A stretch of DNA of 64,000 nucleotides from Planctomycetaceae bacterium (GCA_004556055.1 SFIW01000003.1:1-64000); one strand, 5' to 3'. Numbered from the stretch's first letter, positions 25,205 to 35,700 are shown. Program-made: numbers and translations. Notes: a model not told the origin generated them from the sequence alone.

Positions 25205-25573
25205 TTACCCTCGACTTCCGCGAGCGTGTTCCGGCGAAAATTCGAGAAACTCAAAGGGAGCGACAGGGTCGAGCGTCTTTTCTGCGCGACGATTGCGCGT
25301 CGCGCGCGGAGACGAGGATTCGAGCGCCGCGTTGAGAGATTGCGCGGCTTGAACGGCGCGCTCAGTGAGGACGTCGAGTTCGCGTCGTTGTTCGTCGAGT
25401 CGCGCCTGAGCGTTTTCATAGTAACGTTTAAACGCTTCTTCGCGTTTTAATAGACGATCTGCTTCGACGGGTTGGGGACGTGGGTTCGAAAAAAAGAGAC
25501 GACACATGGCGCTCAAGAGGATTGAGCCGCCTAACGCTGTCACTCCGCCAGCCAGAATGAGCAATGCTTGCAT
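25205..25573 (-). CDS. small membrane-anchored coiled-coil protein
   Basis: 122 residues from the ATG at 25573 (GGAGG about 12 bases upstream). One N-terminal membrane helix (ALLILAGGVTALGGSILLSA), then a charged coiled coil (FKRYYENAQARLDEQRRELD, VQAAQSLNAAL), then an Arg/Ser-rich and Pro/Phe-containing tail ending FSPEHARGSRG. No family recognised. Its stop is three bases from the scpA start, so the two are co-transcribed and could be functionally linked, for instance a membrane tether for a chromosome-handling step; that is speculation. Confidence 0.65.
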   Translation of the reverse strand: MQALLILAGGVTALGGSILLSAMCRLFFSNPRPQPVEADRLLKREEAFKRYYENAQARLDEQRRELDVLTERAVQAAQSLNAALESSSPRATRNRRAEKTLDPVAPFEFLEFSPEHARGSRG

Positions 25574-25601
25574 CTCTACGTTAAGCCTCCAAAAAAGAAA
25601 C

Positions 25602-25820
25602 GGCGCGTCCATGCGCCGCGAAACGCTTCCATACGTTCTAAAACGCACAACGACCTAGCGCGCGTCTAGGCCTTGCGAGATCATAATAGGCGCGTCCATG
25701 CGCCGAAATCGCTTCCTTGCGAGATTATGACCGGCGCGTCTATGCGCCGAAATCGCTTCCTTGCGAGGTCGTGACCGGCGCGTCCATGCGCCAAAATCGC
25801 TTCCTTGCCGATCGACGACC
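25602..25820. repeat. tandem 44-bp hairpin repeats
   Basis: Three nearly identical 44-bp units start at 25689, 25733 and 25777. Each opens with GGCGCGTCCATGCGCC (arms GGCGC/GCGCC) followed by an almost constant AAATCGCTTCCTTGC block and ends in a variable (G)ACC. An earlier copy of the palindrome at 25602-25617, a degraded unit between it and 25689, and a trailing degraded CGCTTCCTTGCG at 25822 extend the array. The period is not a multiple of three, and there are no spacers. The array sits upstream of the scpA operon and about 285 bases before the DUF1559 gene at 26107. Confidence 0.85.
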
Positions 25821-26106
25821 GCGCTTCCTTGCGTCGTCTATCGAGTCATGCGTCACGCCGGGAAGAATAGGTCTTTTCAAAAAAAAAATCAATCCCACTT
25901 TTTTCCCATAAAATGCAATTCTCAAATTTGAGTCGCATTGCGCGTTTAAAAAAATGACGAATATCCCGAATGTGCGGAGGGGAGGGAGGCGCATATTTTC
26001 GAAGATCATAGACCGCAAGGGGCTGGATTTTTATATAATTTTTAATACAATCTAGATTTACGCTTTAAGTTGTACAGATTTTATTCATTTTCTCTGAGGA
26101 CTAATC

Positions 26107-27177
26107 ATGGTCTGTTTTTCTAAGAAAAAAGGGTTCACCTTAGTTGAACTATTGGTCGTAATCGCCATCATCGGCATATTGATCGGACTTCTTCTTCCCG
26201 CAGTTCAGGCGGCGCGAGAAGCGGCGCGGCGTATGGAGTGCTCCAATAAGCTTCGCCAACTCGCGCTCGCGGTGCAAAACTACTCCGACGTGAACGGCAC
26301 GATGCCTGCGGCGGCAGTTATGCGCGATAATGGGAACAGCACCGCCAGTTTGTGGCGTTGGTTTTCCGTGTGGGGCGTTTCGCTCTTGCCCTTCCTTGAA
26401 CAGGAAAACGCGTACGATATGTATTTTGGCGCGGCTGGATTGGAAAATCAGACTCCCGGCTCCGTGAACGCGATGAATCAGGGTAAGAATCGCGAACTCG
26501 CCAAACTCCGTATGCAGATTTATGAATGTCCGAGCGATCCGGGAGTCGGTCAACAGATGCAGCCCGCGACGGACGACGGTCACAGCAATTATACGAAGTT
26601 CGATATTTGGACGACTTCCTATCGCGCGATTGGCGGTTCGAACACCGGCGGCACCTGGTGGTGGGACGACTGGGGCGCGTCGAATCGTCAAATTCTTCGC
26701 GGCGCCATCCATACCGTCCATCTTGGATCTGTGACGGGAGCCGACGGCGGAAAGCTTTCTTTAAGGTTTGAAACGATGGCGTCCGTGACCGACGGAACCT
26801 CTAACACCGCGATCTTTACCGAACATCATCAACCGAAGGAAATGCCTCGACGCGGCACCTTCTGGGCGTCCGTTCCGTCGAACCACGTGTACACCTGTTC
26901 CCCGAAGGCCGCGACCCTTTACGCTCAGGATTGGACGACATGCTTGAACACGTGCGGACTCAGCGCTCCTCAAAATACCTACTTCTGCGGTCGTTCCGCC
27001 GGTTCGTATCATTCGGGCGGGAATAACGCCGCGCTCCTCGACGGTTCCGTTCGCTTCATCTCACAGACGATCAACGTCGGCACGGGATGGATCGGTTCCG
27101 GTTCTCCTCCTTACGATATCGGCGTTTGGGGATGCATGTGCGCGGTCGCCGACGGTGAAACGCGTTCGAGTCTGTGA
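26107..27177 (+). CDS. DUF1559 pilin-like protein (divergent subgroup)
   Basis: 356 residues with the prepilin-type leader VCFSKKKGFTLVELLVV and LPAVQAAREAARRMEC. The body differs from the others in the window: CSNKLRQLALAVQNYSD replaces the 'CTNNLKQIGIALHNYHD' form, the loops are Trp-rich (GTWWWDDWG), and the C-terminus is IGVWGCMCAVADGETRSSL instead of the SPFGVWGALGT tail. The shared landmarks YECPSDPG, VTDGTSNTAIF and HSGGNNAALLDGSVRF remain. GAGGA lies just upstream of the start. It is followed after 36 bases by a lipoprotein gene with no terminator between, so the two are probably one transcript. Confidence 0.92.
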   Translation: MVCFSKKKGFTLVELLVVIAIIGILIGLLLPAVQAAREAARRMECSNKLRQLALAVQNYSDVNGTMPAAAVMRDNGNSTASLWRWFSVWGVSLLPFLEQENAYDMYFGAAGLENQTPGSVNAMNQGKNRELAKLRMQIYECPSDPGVGQQMQPATDDGHSNYTKFDIWTTSYRAIGGSNTGGTWWWDDWGASNRQILRGAIHTVHLGSVTGADGGKLSLRFETMASVTDGTSNTAIFTEHHQPKEMPRRGTFWASVPSNHVYTCSPKAATLYAQDWTTCLNTCGLSAPQNTYFCGRSAGSYHSGGNNAALLDGSVRFISQTINVGTGWIGSGSPPYDIGVWGCMCAVADGETRSSL

Positions 27178-27213
27178 GTAAGGTAGCCAAGTGAAAAATA
27201 GGAGAGAATACGA

Positions 27214-27681
27214 ATGAAGATTGCAAAGTTTGCGACGGCGGCGGTTGCCGTCGTCCTTTTAGCGCTCGGCGCGTGCGGATGCGGGCCCCATACCGTCCCC
27301 GTCTCTGGTAAGATTGTCGTCGACGGAGAGCCTGCGGAGAATATCCGCGTCGTCTTCCAATCCGCCGCTGGGGGAGATCAAGTCGCCCCCGTTGCGATGG
27401 GCTTGACCGACAAGAACGGCGAATATTCCCTGCGCCTCGCCCAGACGAATAAGAAGGGCGTCGTCCCCGGCCCTTACGCCGTCTTCCTCTCATGGAGCGA
27501 TCCCAATGCGTCGGAGAATCCAATCGAAGGGGAAACCGAGGCTGCGGAATGTCCGTACAACCTTCCTCCGCGCGCCAATAGCGGCGAGTTGCGCTTTGAA
27601 GTCGGCGACAAAGGCGAATCCGCCGCGGACTTCACCTTCGATTCTTCTGAAGAGCCCGCGAACGTTCCCGTTGGAATCTGA
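27214..27681 (+). CDS. small secreted lipoprotein with carboxypeptidase-regulatory-like fold
   Basis: 155 residues with a lipoprotein signal (hydrophobic AVVLLALGACGC; lipobox LGAC or ACGC). The mature part VPVSGKIVVDGEPAENIRVVF followed by GLTDKNGEYSLRL is a typical carboxypeptidase-regulatory-like/CNA-B strand pattern, and a VVPGPYAVFLSW strand follows. Likely an extracytoplasmic lipid-anchored protein; AGGAGA precedes the start. Co-transcribed with the DUF1559 gene 36 bases upstream. The third occurrence of this gene pair in the window. Function unknown. Confidence 0.8.
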   Translation: MKIAKFATAAVAVVLLALGACGCGPHTVPVSGKIVVDGEPAENIRVVFQSAAGGDQVAPVAMGLTDKNGEYSLRLAQTNKKGVVPGPYAVFLSWSDPNASENPIEGETEAAECPYNLPPRANSGELRFEVGDKGESAADFTFDSSEEPANVPVGI

Positions 27682-27706
27682 CGCGGATCGTTGATAATTA
27701 ATGAAA

Positions 27707-27746
27707 GCGCTCCTCTCGACTATAGCGGTCGACGGAGCGCGTTTTT
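27707..27746 (+). terminator. terminator after the DUF1559-lipoprotein pair
   Basis: GCGCTCC (27707-27713) pairs with GGAGCGC (27734-27740), extended by a TCGAC/GTCGA pair, then GTTTTT. Confidence 0.75.
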
Positions 27747-27779
27747 ATAACAAGTATGATTTTGGGGGAGTTCTATAAT

Positions 27780-30305
27780 ATGATGAAAAGCCTTGTTCGC
27801 AAGACTTGTTTTGCGTTGGCATGCGTCGCCGCGACTTTGGGGCCGCGCCTTTTTGCGCAGGAGGAGGCGCGGGAACCGCGCGACTTTGGCGGAATTTATC
27901 CGACCTTAGCATATTACAACAACGAAGGGGAATGTGGGACGGGAGCGGTCGTTCCTTGGGCGGATCGCCTTTGGGTGATAACGTACGGTCCTCACCTTCC
28001 CAACGGTTCTTCCGATAAACTGTATGAAATCGACGCGGCGCTCCGCCAGACGATTCGTCCCGAAAGCGTAGGGGGAACGAACGCCAACCGAATGATTCAT
28101 CGCGAATCGAACCAACTTTTCATCGGTCTCCACGCGATTGACGCGCAGGGGAACGTGCGGACGATTCAGCCCAAAGACATGCCGGGCCGCATGACCGCCG
28201 TAGCGCGTTCGTGGCTCGATCCGGAACATAAAGTTTACTTCATGACGATGGAAGAAGGCCTGTACGAGGTTGACGTCGACACGCTGGAAGCGCGCGTTAT
28301 TTGCAAAGACGGGAACAGCAGTTCGAAGACGGCGGCGGAGGACGTTCTTCCCGGCTATCACGGCAAGGGCGGGTACATGTCTCAACGTCGTCTCGTCTAT
28401 ACGAACAACGGCGAGAATTCGGCGGCGGCGCGCAAAGATCCCACGACTCCTTCCGGATGTTTAGCGCAATGGACGGGCGAAGGTCCCGATCAAGGCTGGG
28501 AGGTCGTGCAACGTTCTCAATTCACCGAGGCGACGGGACCGGATGGTATTTACGGAGGTAAGACCGGCGAAGAAGAATTGTGGTCTCTTGGCTGGGACGT
28601 CCGATCCGTCCTCCTTTACGTTCTTGACGAAGGCAAATGGACGACGTATCGTCTTCCGAAAGCGTCGCACTGCTACGACGGCGCGCACGGCTGGAATACG
28701 GAGTGGCCGCGTATTCGCGAGATTGGCGACCCGGACGATTACCTGGCGACGATGCACGGTCAGTTCTGGAGCTTCCCGAGCGATTTCCGTCCGAGCAAAG
28801 CGCGAGGAATTCGCCCGCGGTCGACGTATTTGAAGGTAATCGGGGACTTCGCGCTTTGGAACGGTCGCGTCGTCTTTGGCTGTGACGATTCGGCGAAGAA
28901 CGAATTTTTGAATTCGAGCCCCTTCAAGGGAGGCGTTAAGGGGCCCGGTCGGAGCCAGTCGAACCTTTGGTTTGTCGAACCGTCTGAAATCGATTCCTTT
29001 GGTCCGGCCCTTGGGCGCGGCGCGGTGTGGTTCAACGACGCGACGGACGTCGACGCCCCCTCCGATCCGTATCTCTTCGCCGGTTACGACGTTCGCAACG
29101 CGTTCTTCAAGTTCGACGCTGCGGAAGGCTCTCCAAAGGAAGTGACGCTCGTCTTTGAAGTCGACGAGAAGGGGGACGGAAATTGGCGCGAATTGAAGCG
29201 CGAGAGCGTCGCGTCGACCGCCGACGGCGGGTACGCTTTCTTTTCCTTCTCTCCTGAGGATAAGGGAGAATGGATCCGCGTTCGCTGCAACGCGAAATTG
29301 AGCGGCGCAACCTGTTTCTTCCACTATAACAATAAGGACGAACGCCTCGCCGCCGATCGCGCCCCGATCTTCGACGGACTCGCCGCGCCCTCCGACGCGT
29401 CATCCTTCTTGACCGCGCGGATGTGGCCTCGCGCCGACGTCGATCGCTTGGCCGTCGTCGCCCAGAATATTCAAGACGGAAAGGTCGCGAGCGAACGATA
29501 CTACGAACTCAACGAGTCGGGCACGGCGCTCGAACGCGTCGAGTGTAAATTCGAAGGGGGCGAGCAAGGGACTATTTCCCGTATTAAGGCGATGGTCGAC
29601 GCGAAGCCCGTCGACCCGTCCCTCTGCACGATCGACGACATGAGCGTCCTGGCGCATTACGGCGGCAAGCGCTATCGATTGCCGATCGGTTCGGAAGAAG
29701 CGGCGCGCGCCGATCTTCCGGTGGCGAGTCGTTTGGATCGTGAAATCGCGACTGAACGCGACCTCTTCCACGTCGCGGGAACCTTCTACGAACTTCCTGC
29801 GGAAAACGCCGGCGGTTTCCCGAAACTGCGACCTATCTCCACCGATTCTTCCTTGATCGTCGACTACGCGTCCTATCGCGGACTTCTCGTTCTCGCGGGG
29901 GTGAAGAAGGACGCGAGCGACGATTCGAGCCGCATCGTACGTTCCGAAGACGGAGAGTGCGCCCTTTGGCTCGGCGCGATCGACGAGTTGTGGCGCCTCG
30001 GCAAACCGACTGGAAAAGGCTACGTCTGGCGCGAAACGAACGTCGTTAAGGACGAACCGTCCGATCCGATTCTTGCCGTCGGATTCGATAAGAAACGCGT
30101 CGAAATTACCAATCATTCCGATACGCCCGTCGTCGTGCGCGTCGAAGCCGATCCGACCTGCTTGGAAGATTGGCGCGAGTTCGCTTCCGTCGAGATCCCC
30201 GCTGGCGCGACGAAAACGGTCGTCCTTGACGCCGCCCCAGCGTATTGGCTGCGCGCTGTCGCCGATCGCGACGCCAATCTGTCCGCTCTCTTCATCTACG
30301 AATAA
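27780..30305 (+). CDS. large exported protein of unknown function
   Basis: 841 residues from the ATG at 27780 (GGGGGAG 9 bases upstream); an earlier ATG at 27756 lacks a ribosome site. A signal peptide (CFALACVAATLGPRLFAQ) predicts export. The first 350 residues look like beta-propeller-type repeats: LWVITYGPHLPNG, QLFIGLHAID, VYFMTMEEGLYEVD, RRLVYTNNGENS, LWSLGWDVRSVLLYV. The rest has more beta-rich segments (LFAGYDVRNAFFKFD, and the strand-like VEITNHSDTPVVVRVEADP near the C-terminus). I recognise no named family. It precedes the exported FAD oxidoreductase by 52 bases with a hairpin between (30312-30329) but no T tract, so they are likely one operon. Confidence 0.75.
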   Translation: MMKSLVRKTCFALACVAATLGPRLFAQEEAREPRDFGGIYPTLAYYNNEGECGTGAVVPWADRLWVITYGPHLPNGSSDKLYEIDAALRQTIRPESVGGTNANRMIHRESNQLFIGLHAIDAQGNVRTIQPKDMPGRMTAVARSWLDPEHKVYFMTMEEGLYEVDVDTLEARVICKDGNSSSKTAAEDVLPGYHGKGGYMSQRRLVYTNNGENSAAARKDPTTPSGCLAQWTGEGPDQGWEVVQRSQFTEATGPDGIYGGKTGEEELWSLGWDVRSVLLYVLDEGKWTTYRLPKASHCYDGAHGWNTEWPRIREIGDPDDYLATMHGQFWSFPSDFRPSKARGIRPRSTYLKVIGDFALWNGRVVFGCDDSAKNEFLNSSPFKGGVKGPGRSQSNLWFVEPSEIDSFGPALGRGAVWFNDATDVDAPSDPYLFAGYDVRNAFFKFDAAEGSPKEVTLVFEVDEKGDGNWRELKRESVASTADGGYAFFSFSPEDKGEWIRVRCNAKLSGATCFFHYNNKDERLAADRAPIFDGLAAPSDASSFLTARMWPRADVDRLAVVAQNIQDGKVASERYYELNESGTALERVECKFEGGEQGTISRIKAMVDAKPVDPSLCTIDDMSVLAHYGGKRYRLPIGSEEAARADLPVASRLDREIATERDLFHVAGTFYELPAENAGGFPKLRPISTDSSLIVDYASYRGLLVLAGVKKDASDDSSRIVRSEDGECALWLGAIDELWRLGKPTGKGYVWRETNVVKDEPSDPILAVGFDKKRVEITNHSDTPVVVRVEADPTCLEDWREFASVEIPAGATKTVVLDAAPAYWLRAVADRDANLSALFIYE

Positions 30306-30357
30306 TCGCCAAACGCGCTGACGCGCGTTCCATCCACCTAAACGGAGGCTGCTGTTA

Positions 30358-32697
30358 ATGAATAAGTTAAAGTCCTTTTTATTACTTGCCGCGTGTTTCG
30401 CGCTTCCGTGCGTCGGCGCGCGCGCCCAGACTCTCGAATCGATTCCAAACGCCCTCTACATCGAAGCGGAAAGCTTCTCGGAGAAGGGCGGATGGGGAAT
30501 CGACACGCAGTCCGTCGGGCTCGTCGGTTCCCCGTACTTGATCGCGCACGGATGGGGTAATCCCGTCGCGGACGCTACCGTCCAAGTCGCCTTCCCCGCA
30601 AAGGGAAGTTACCGCGTCTACGCCCGTACAAGAAACTGGGTCGCCCCGTGGACGACCGACTACGCGCCCGGTCGTTTTCAAGTCGTCGTCGACGGAAGAG
30701 CGCTCCAAACGGAATTCGGAACGGAATCTCTCGAATGGGCGTGGCAGAAGGGAGACGTCGTCAAGATTGGCGATAAGCTCGCGGTCGACGTCGCGTTGCG
30801 CGATCTCACGGGCTTTGACGGACGCGTCGACGCGCTCTTTTTTGTGCCGGTCGATTCGAAGTACGAGCCGACGAACGACCTTGCGGAGCTTGCGAAGTTG
30901 CGTCGCGAAGCGTTGAAACTTCCTGCGGAGCCCGAAGCCGCAGGGAACGGTAAGACGTACGATCTCGTGGTGGTCGGCGGCGGACTCGCGGGAACTTGCG
31001 CGGCGATTAGCGCGGCGCGTCTTGGCGCGACCGTCGCGCTCGTGCAAGATCGCCCTGTTTTAGGGGGGAACGGCAGTACGGAAATTCGCGTGCACCTCAA
31101 CGGCGACGTCAACCAACTTCCTTATCCGAATTTGGGGAATCTGACGTACCTTATGGGGCCTCACGGCGGCGGAAACGCGCGTGAAGCGGCTCATTATAAG
31201 GACGGAGAGCGTCGCGAACTTGTGGAGAAGGAGCCGAATATCGACCTATACCTCGGCGTTCAGATAGACGAAGTCAAGACGACGAGCGTCGACGGCGCGC
31301 TTCATATCGAAAGCGTGAAGGGGTTCAATATCGAGACGGGTCGCGAGACGCGTTTCTGCGGAAAGACCTTCGCGGACTGCACGGGGGACGGAGTCGTCGG
31401 CTTTTTAGCGGGCGCTGATTGGTCGATGGGTCGCGAAGCGAAGTCTGAATACGACGAGCCGAGCGCGCCGGAGAAACGAGACGCGTTGACAATGGGTTCT
31501 TCGGTTCAGTGGAATACTGCGGACGCGGGGCATGAGACGAGTTTTCCGGAACTTCCTTGGGCGATTCAGTTCAACGAACGGACGATCAAACCCTCCGTTC
31601 ACGGCGACTGGGACTGGGAAGCGGGGATGACGTACAACCAGATAACGGATATGGAACGTATCCGCGATATCGGTTTGCGCGCCGCTTACGGACATTGGTC
31701 GTATATGAAGAATCATATGCAGGGCGCCTGGGCGGAGAAGGTTAAAAATCTGCAGTTGAACTGGGTCGCGTACGTCGCGGGTAAACGCGAATCGCGTCGA
31801 CTTCTCGGCGACTTTGTTTTGCGCGAACAAGATATTGTCGGCGCGAAAGAGTATCCCGACGCGTCTGTGACGACGACTTGGTCAATCGACTTGCACTATC
31901 CCGAACCGTCGAATCTCAAGGATTTCCCTGAAGAGCAGTTCCGCGCGATTTGCAAACAGGTTGAGATTCGTCCTTACGCGATCCCGTACCGCTGCCTCTA
32001 TTCGCGGAACGTGGACAACCTCTTTATGGCGGGGCGCGATATCAGCGTGACGCACATCGCGCTGGGAACGATCCGCGTTATGCGCACCGGCGGGATGATG
32101 GGCGAAGTCGTCGGTATGGCGGCGTCGATTTGTAAGAATCACGATTGTCTTCCGCGCGACGTCTATAAATCGCACTTGGACGAGCTGAAAGCGTTGATGG
32201 AGAAGGGCGTCGCGCCTCCCACGCCGCGCGCGCTTTCCCTCTCTTATAAGGCTCCTACCGCGAAAAATCTGGCCCTGGACGCGCAAGTCGAGGTCTCGAG
32301 CCTCTATAAGAATGCCAACTACCCGAAAAAATATATCAACGACGGTAAGTTTGACTTGAGCGACAACGCCTGTCGTTGGGTGAGCGATAAAGGGGATAAA
32401 CACTGGATCGACTTCGCCTTCGACGCGCCGACGACTATCAACGCCGCCGTCGTCGTTTCAGGTCAAGCGACGGGTAAGACCCCGTTGAGCGACTTCCGTC
32501 TCTTAGTCGAAAAGGACGGCGCGTTCCAGCCGATTCCCCAGGCGGAGGTTGTCGGGAACGAATCCCCGATCGCGGCGATGAGGTTTGACCGCGTCAGCGC
32601 GAAGCGTTTCCGACTGGAAATCACGAAGACTCCGGAGAATTTGGCGCGCGTCTGGGACGTCGCCTTCTACTCCTTGGAGGGTGAAGAAGCGAAATGA
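30358..32697 (+). CDS. exported FAD-dependent oxidoreductase with CBM-like N-terminus and discoidin-like C-terminus
   Basis: 779 residues, GGAGG upstream of the ATG. Domains in order: signal peptide (SFLLLAACFALPCVGARA); a beta-sandwich resembling a carbohydrate-binding module (about 24-165, ALYIEAESFSEKGGWG); an FAD_oxidored (PF12831-type) domain starting at LVVVGGGLAGTCAAISAA near residue 205 with the second FAD contact NLFMAGRDISVTHIALG; and an F5/8 type C (discoidin)-like domain from about residue 635 (KNLALDAQVEVSS). FAD oxidoreductases are normally cytoplasmic, so an exported one must be loaded with FAD outside or carried by Tat; no twin-arginine is present. The flanking domains suggest a carbohydrate substrate. 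Operon partner of the unknown protein upstream. Confidence 0.85.
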   Translation: MNKLKSFLLLAACFALPCVGARAQTLESIPNALYIEAESFSEKGGWGIDTQSVGLVGSPYLIAHGWGNPVADATVQVAFPAKGSYRVYARTRNWVAPWTTDYAPGRFQVVVDGRALQTEFGTESLEWAWQKGDVVKIGDKLAVDVALRDLTGFDGRVDALFFVPVDSKYEPTNDLAELAKLRREALKLPAEPEAAGNGKTYDLVVVGGGLAGTCAAISAARLGATVALVQDRPVLGGNGSTEIRVHLNGDVNQLPYPNLGNLTYLMGPHGGGNAREAAHYKDGERRELVEKEPNIDLYLGVQIDEVKTTSVDGALHIESVKGFNIETGRETRFCGKTFADCTGDGVVGFLAGADWSMGREAKSEYDEPSAPEKRDALTMGSSVQWNTADAGHETSFPELPWAIQFNERTIKPSVHGDWDWEAGMTYNQITDMERIRDIGLRAAYGHWSYMKNHMQGAWAEKVKNLQLNWVAYVAGKRESRRLLGDFVLREQDIVGAKEYPDASVTTTWSIDLHYPEPSNLKDFPEEQFRAICKQVEIRPYAIPYRCLYSRNVDNLFMAGRDISVTHIALGTIRVMRTGGMMGEVVGMAASICKNHDCLPRDVYKSHLDELKALMEKGVAPPTPRALSLSYKAPTAKNLALDAQVEVSSLYKNANYPKKYINDGKFDLSDNACRWVSDKGDKHWIDFAFDAPTTINAAVVVSGQATGKTPLSDFRLLVEKDGAFQPIPQAEVVGNESPIAAMRFDRVSAKRFRLEITKTPENLARVWDVAFYSLEGEEAK

Positions 32698-32725
32698 CGC
32701 GGCGCCGCGCTGCGGGATAAAAAAG

Positions 32726-32764
32726 AAGCGCTCGGGAGAGAACTCGTCTCTTCCGGGCGCTTTT
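32726..32764 (+). terminator. terminator between FAD oxidoreductase and TolC-like gene (convergent)
   Basis: Stem from AAGCGCTCGGGAGAGA pairing with TCTCTTCCGGGCGCTT (small mismatches), followed by TTTTC; A-rich flank on the left makes it usable from both sides. Confidence 0.75.
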
Positions 32765-32789
32765 CTATTGTCGTATCATAGGTCGGAGA

Positions 32790-35700
32790 TTATCGTCGCG
32801 CGGAGTCGAAGGAGGCGCTGACGATCGGAACGTTCGAGTCGGTTTTGGCGTCGACGTCGAAGAGTCCGAGAGATTCGCGCTTCTTTTCGTTCTCTTCTTC
32901 TTCCGCTCGAGCGCGACTCAGGAGAATCTGCTCGTCGCGAGCGGCGAACGCGTCTTCCGCGTACTTTTCGAAGGTTTGCGCGCGCTGGTAGCCGCCGTTT
33001 GAGTCGTCGCTTGTCGCGAATCCTTCAGAATCGTTTTGCGCGACGTCGGAAACGCCCATTTCCGCTAACGCTTCGCGCGTATATCCCGCAGCGAGCTGCT
33101 CGTAGGTCGGGAGTCGATCGACGCCCGAGAGCGCGTCCTGCGACTGCGACGCGGAGATTCCCGCGACGTAGCTGCGAAGAAGGTTCGAATCGATATTTCC
33201 CGGATCGATCCAACGTCCGGTTTCGTCCAGGTTGAAGATCCCCATGAGGAGCATGAGGTTCATGCGGCGCGACTGGTATTGGAGCCACGTCGTCATGATC
33301 TGGTTTTGCGAACTCAAGAGGGATTCGAGAGCGTTCGTCAACGCTTCCGCGCTCGTGTTGACCGAACCGACGCGAGAAGAACCGGTCGGCGGTTTGGTAA
33401 GGTTAAGCTGGGCCGAGTGAACTCGCTTGATTGACGTCAAAACGCTGTCGCGTTGAAGTTCGAAGTTGATTTGCGCTAATTCGATCGCGCGAATCGAACT
33501 GCGAAGCTGCTGATGCACGTTGTCGACGTAGGCGTAATAGTTACGACGCGCTTGGTCGTAGGAAATCAACGCCTGACGATAGCTGTTGCGTTCGATGAAT
33601 CGATCGAGAGGCGCGTCAAACTGGAGGCCCGTTGTGAATTGCGCGTTGTTGCCGTTGAACTTCACCGGGTTGCTGCCGGTGTTGGAGATTGAACCGCCGA
33701 CGTTGACGCTCATTTCTGAACGGAGCTGATCGGCGACGATCTCGATATTCCGCCACTGGTCGACGAGGCTCGAACGGACGTTCATCCAGTCGAGACGGCG
33801 TTCCTGAGCGACGCGGAACGCGTCGTTGGAGTCGACGTCGACGATTGCGAGTTCGACCGATTCAAGACGCGCGCGCGCTTGTACCAGACGCAACGTCATG
33901 ATCTCTTCGGAAAGCTTGGTGAGGCAGGAACTGAACCAGAAGCGGTAGACGTCGTCGCGCATGAGACTTCCGGAGCGAAGCTGAGCGACGCTTTTGGCGA
34001 GTTGTTGACGACGAGTCATCAGTTCGGCGCGATTCTCCTCCGTCGCGTTCGCTAAATCGCGTTCGAGTTCCTTGATCGAGTTTTCGATTTCGTCCGCGTT
34101 AAACTGGATCGGATCGTTGAGTTCCGATTCCATGTGCAGATCGGAGACGAGGGACGTCACTGTCGACGGGAAGGGCGTTTCCTCCGGGTTTTCACGACCG
34201 GCGATAATCATCGACGCGAGATCGCTCGGGGAATAGGCGAGCGCCGTCTGATTGATGAGTTCGAGCGTCTTCGCAACGTCGTATTTGACTCCGCGCGCCT
34301 TCAGGACGACTCCGAATTCGTTGATCGTCTCTTGAGGACGATCGAGGTCGTTGCGGATTTCGACGACGCGTTCGTCAAAGAGACGATAGTCGGCGAAGGA
34401 GCTGTCGAGCTCGGGATTTTCCTTTTCGAAGCGTTCGCGCATCGCTTCAAGAGCTGCGACGCGTCGCGGACGGACGTTGCGTTCGAGGTTGTCGACGTCG
34501 GCGTTCGTCTCGTTCAGACCCGCCGCGAAGAGCTGATCGAATTCCGAGAAGATCGCGCGCAGATCCGCCGTCGTTAAACGCGTGATCGGACGCTCGGGGT
34601 TGCGTAGTTCGTCGATCGAGCGAATATAGCGTTCGCGCGTCGTGCCGACGATCTCGTTGTCCTTGTTGCGGAGCCACGCCAAGAAGACGGTGACGTCGTT
34701 CTGGAGCTTTTCAAGCGTTTCCGGCATCAGGACGAATTGATCCAATAACGGGTCGCGAATCACGACGTTCTCAATATCGGGGGGTAGCCCGAGGGAGATG
34801 AGATAGGTTTCAACGGAGTCGCGATAGGAGTCCTTCAACTCGATGAGGCTTTGTTGCGAAGAGAGCCAGTTCTGACGCATACGATCGACGTCGGTACGGT
34901 CGGTGATGCGGCTCGTCGCGAAGTACTCTTCATAACGCTGATAGTTGTCTTCCGACGACGCAACGTTCGCTTCCTGGTTCAGGATACGGATTTGGCTTGA
35001 CAGGAGCCCGTAGAAGCCGCCGACTTGCGCGTTGCCGACCCCGCTGCCGGGATAGCCGCCGCTCGAAGGCGCCGAGACGGGAGATGAACCGGTGAGAACG
35101 CCGACGTAAAAACCTTGTTGATAGAAGGCGAGTTGACGAACGTTGGCGAGAAGCTGGCGTTCGCTTCGCGTCAGGGACTCGAGAACGATCGCGCGTCCCG
35201 CGCCGCGGAGGAACGGTTGCGTGATCGAGTAACTCAAGTTCGTCGTCGGGGTCATCGTGTTGGAACCAGGACTGAAGGTCCAAACCATCGAGTTGGCCAA
35301 GTCGGCGACGACGGTCGCGCCCGTCGCAAGCGTTTTGGATCCGCGAAGGCTAAGCGTCTCCGCTTCGAGCGTACTGACGCTTTGGTCTTTCGTGAAGGCG
35401 CCGCGGTTATTGTAGAAAAGGGACGTACCTCCGTAAAAACGCGTGTCGAACGCGTAGCGTTGCGCCGTAACGTTGAGCGCCGACAAGTAGACGTTTTCAA
35501 GCGCCGTTCTGTATTGCGGCGAATGAAGCAACGCCAAATCGAACGCGACCTTTTGATCGAGGACGATTTCCCCCTTTTCATTGGGCGCGGGAAGGGTGTT
35601 GCGCCAGTTTTCGTTTTCTATCGTGCGCGTAAAGCCGTTTTGCGTCCATTTCTTCAGCCCCTTAGGCCCCTCGACGTTCGCTAAAAGGCGCCCTGCCGTC

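Noticed and set aside
25602..25860. CRISPR array
   Set aside because: The units abut at 44 bp with no variable spacers, and no cas gene is near.
26020..26070. Promoter for the DUF1559 gene at 26107
   Set aside because: TATAAT and TACAAT are present in the AT-rich stretch but no acceptable -35 is found at the right distance.
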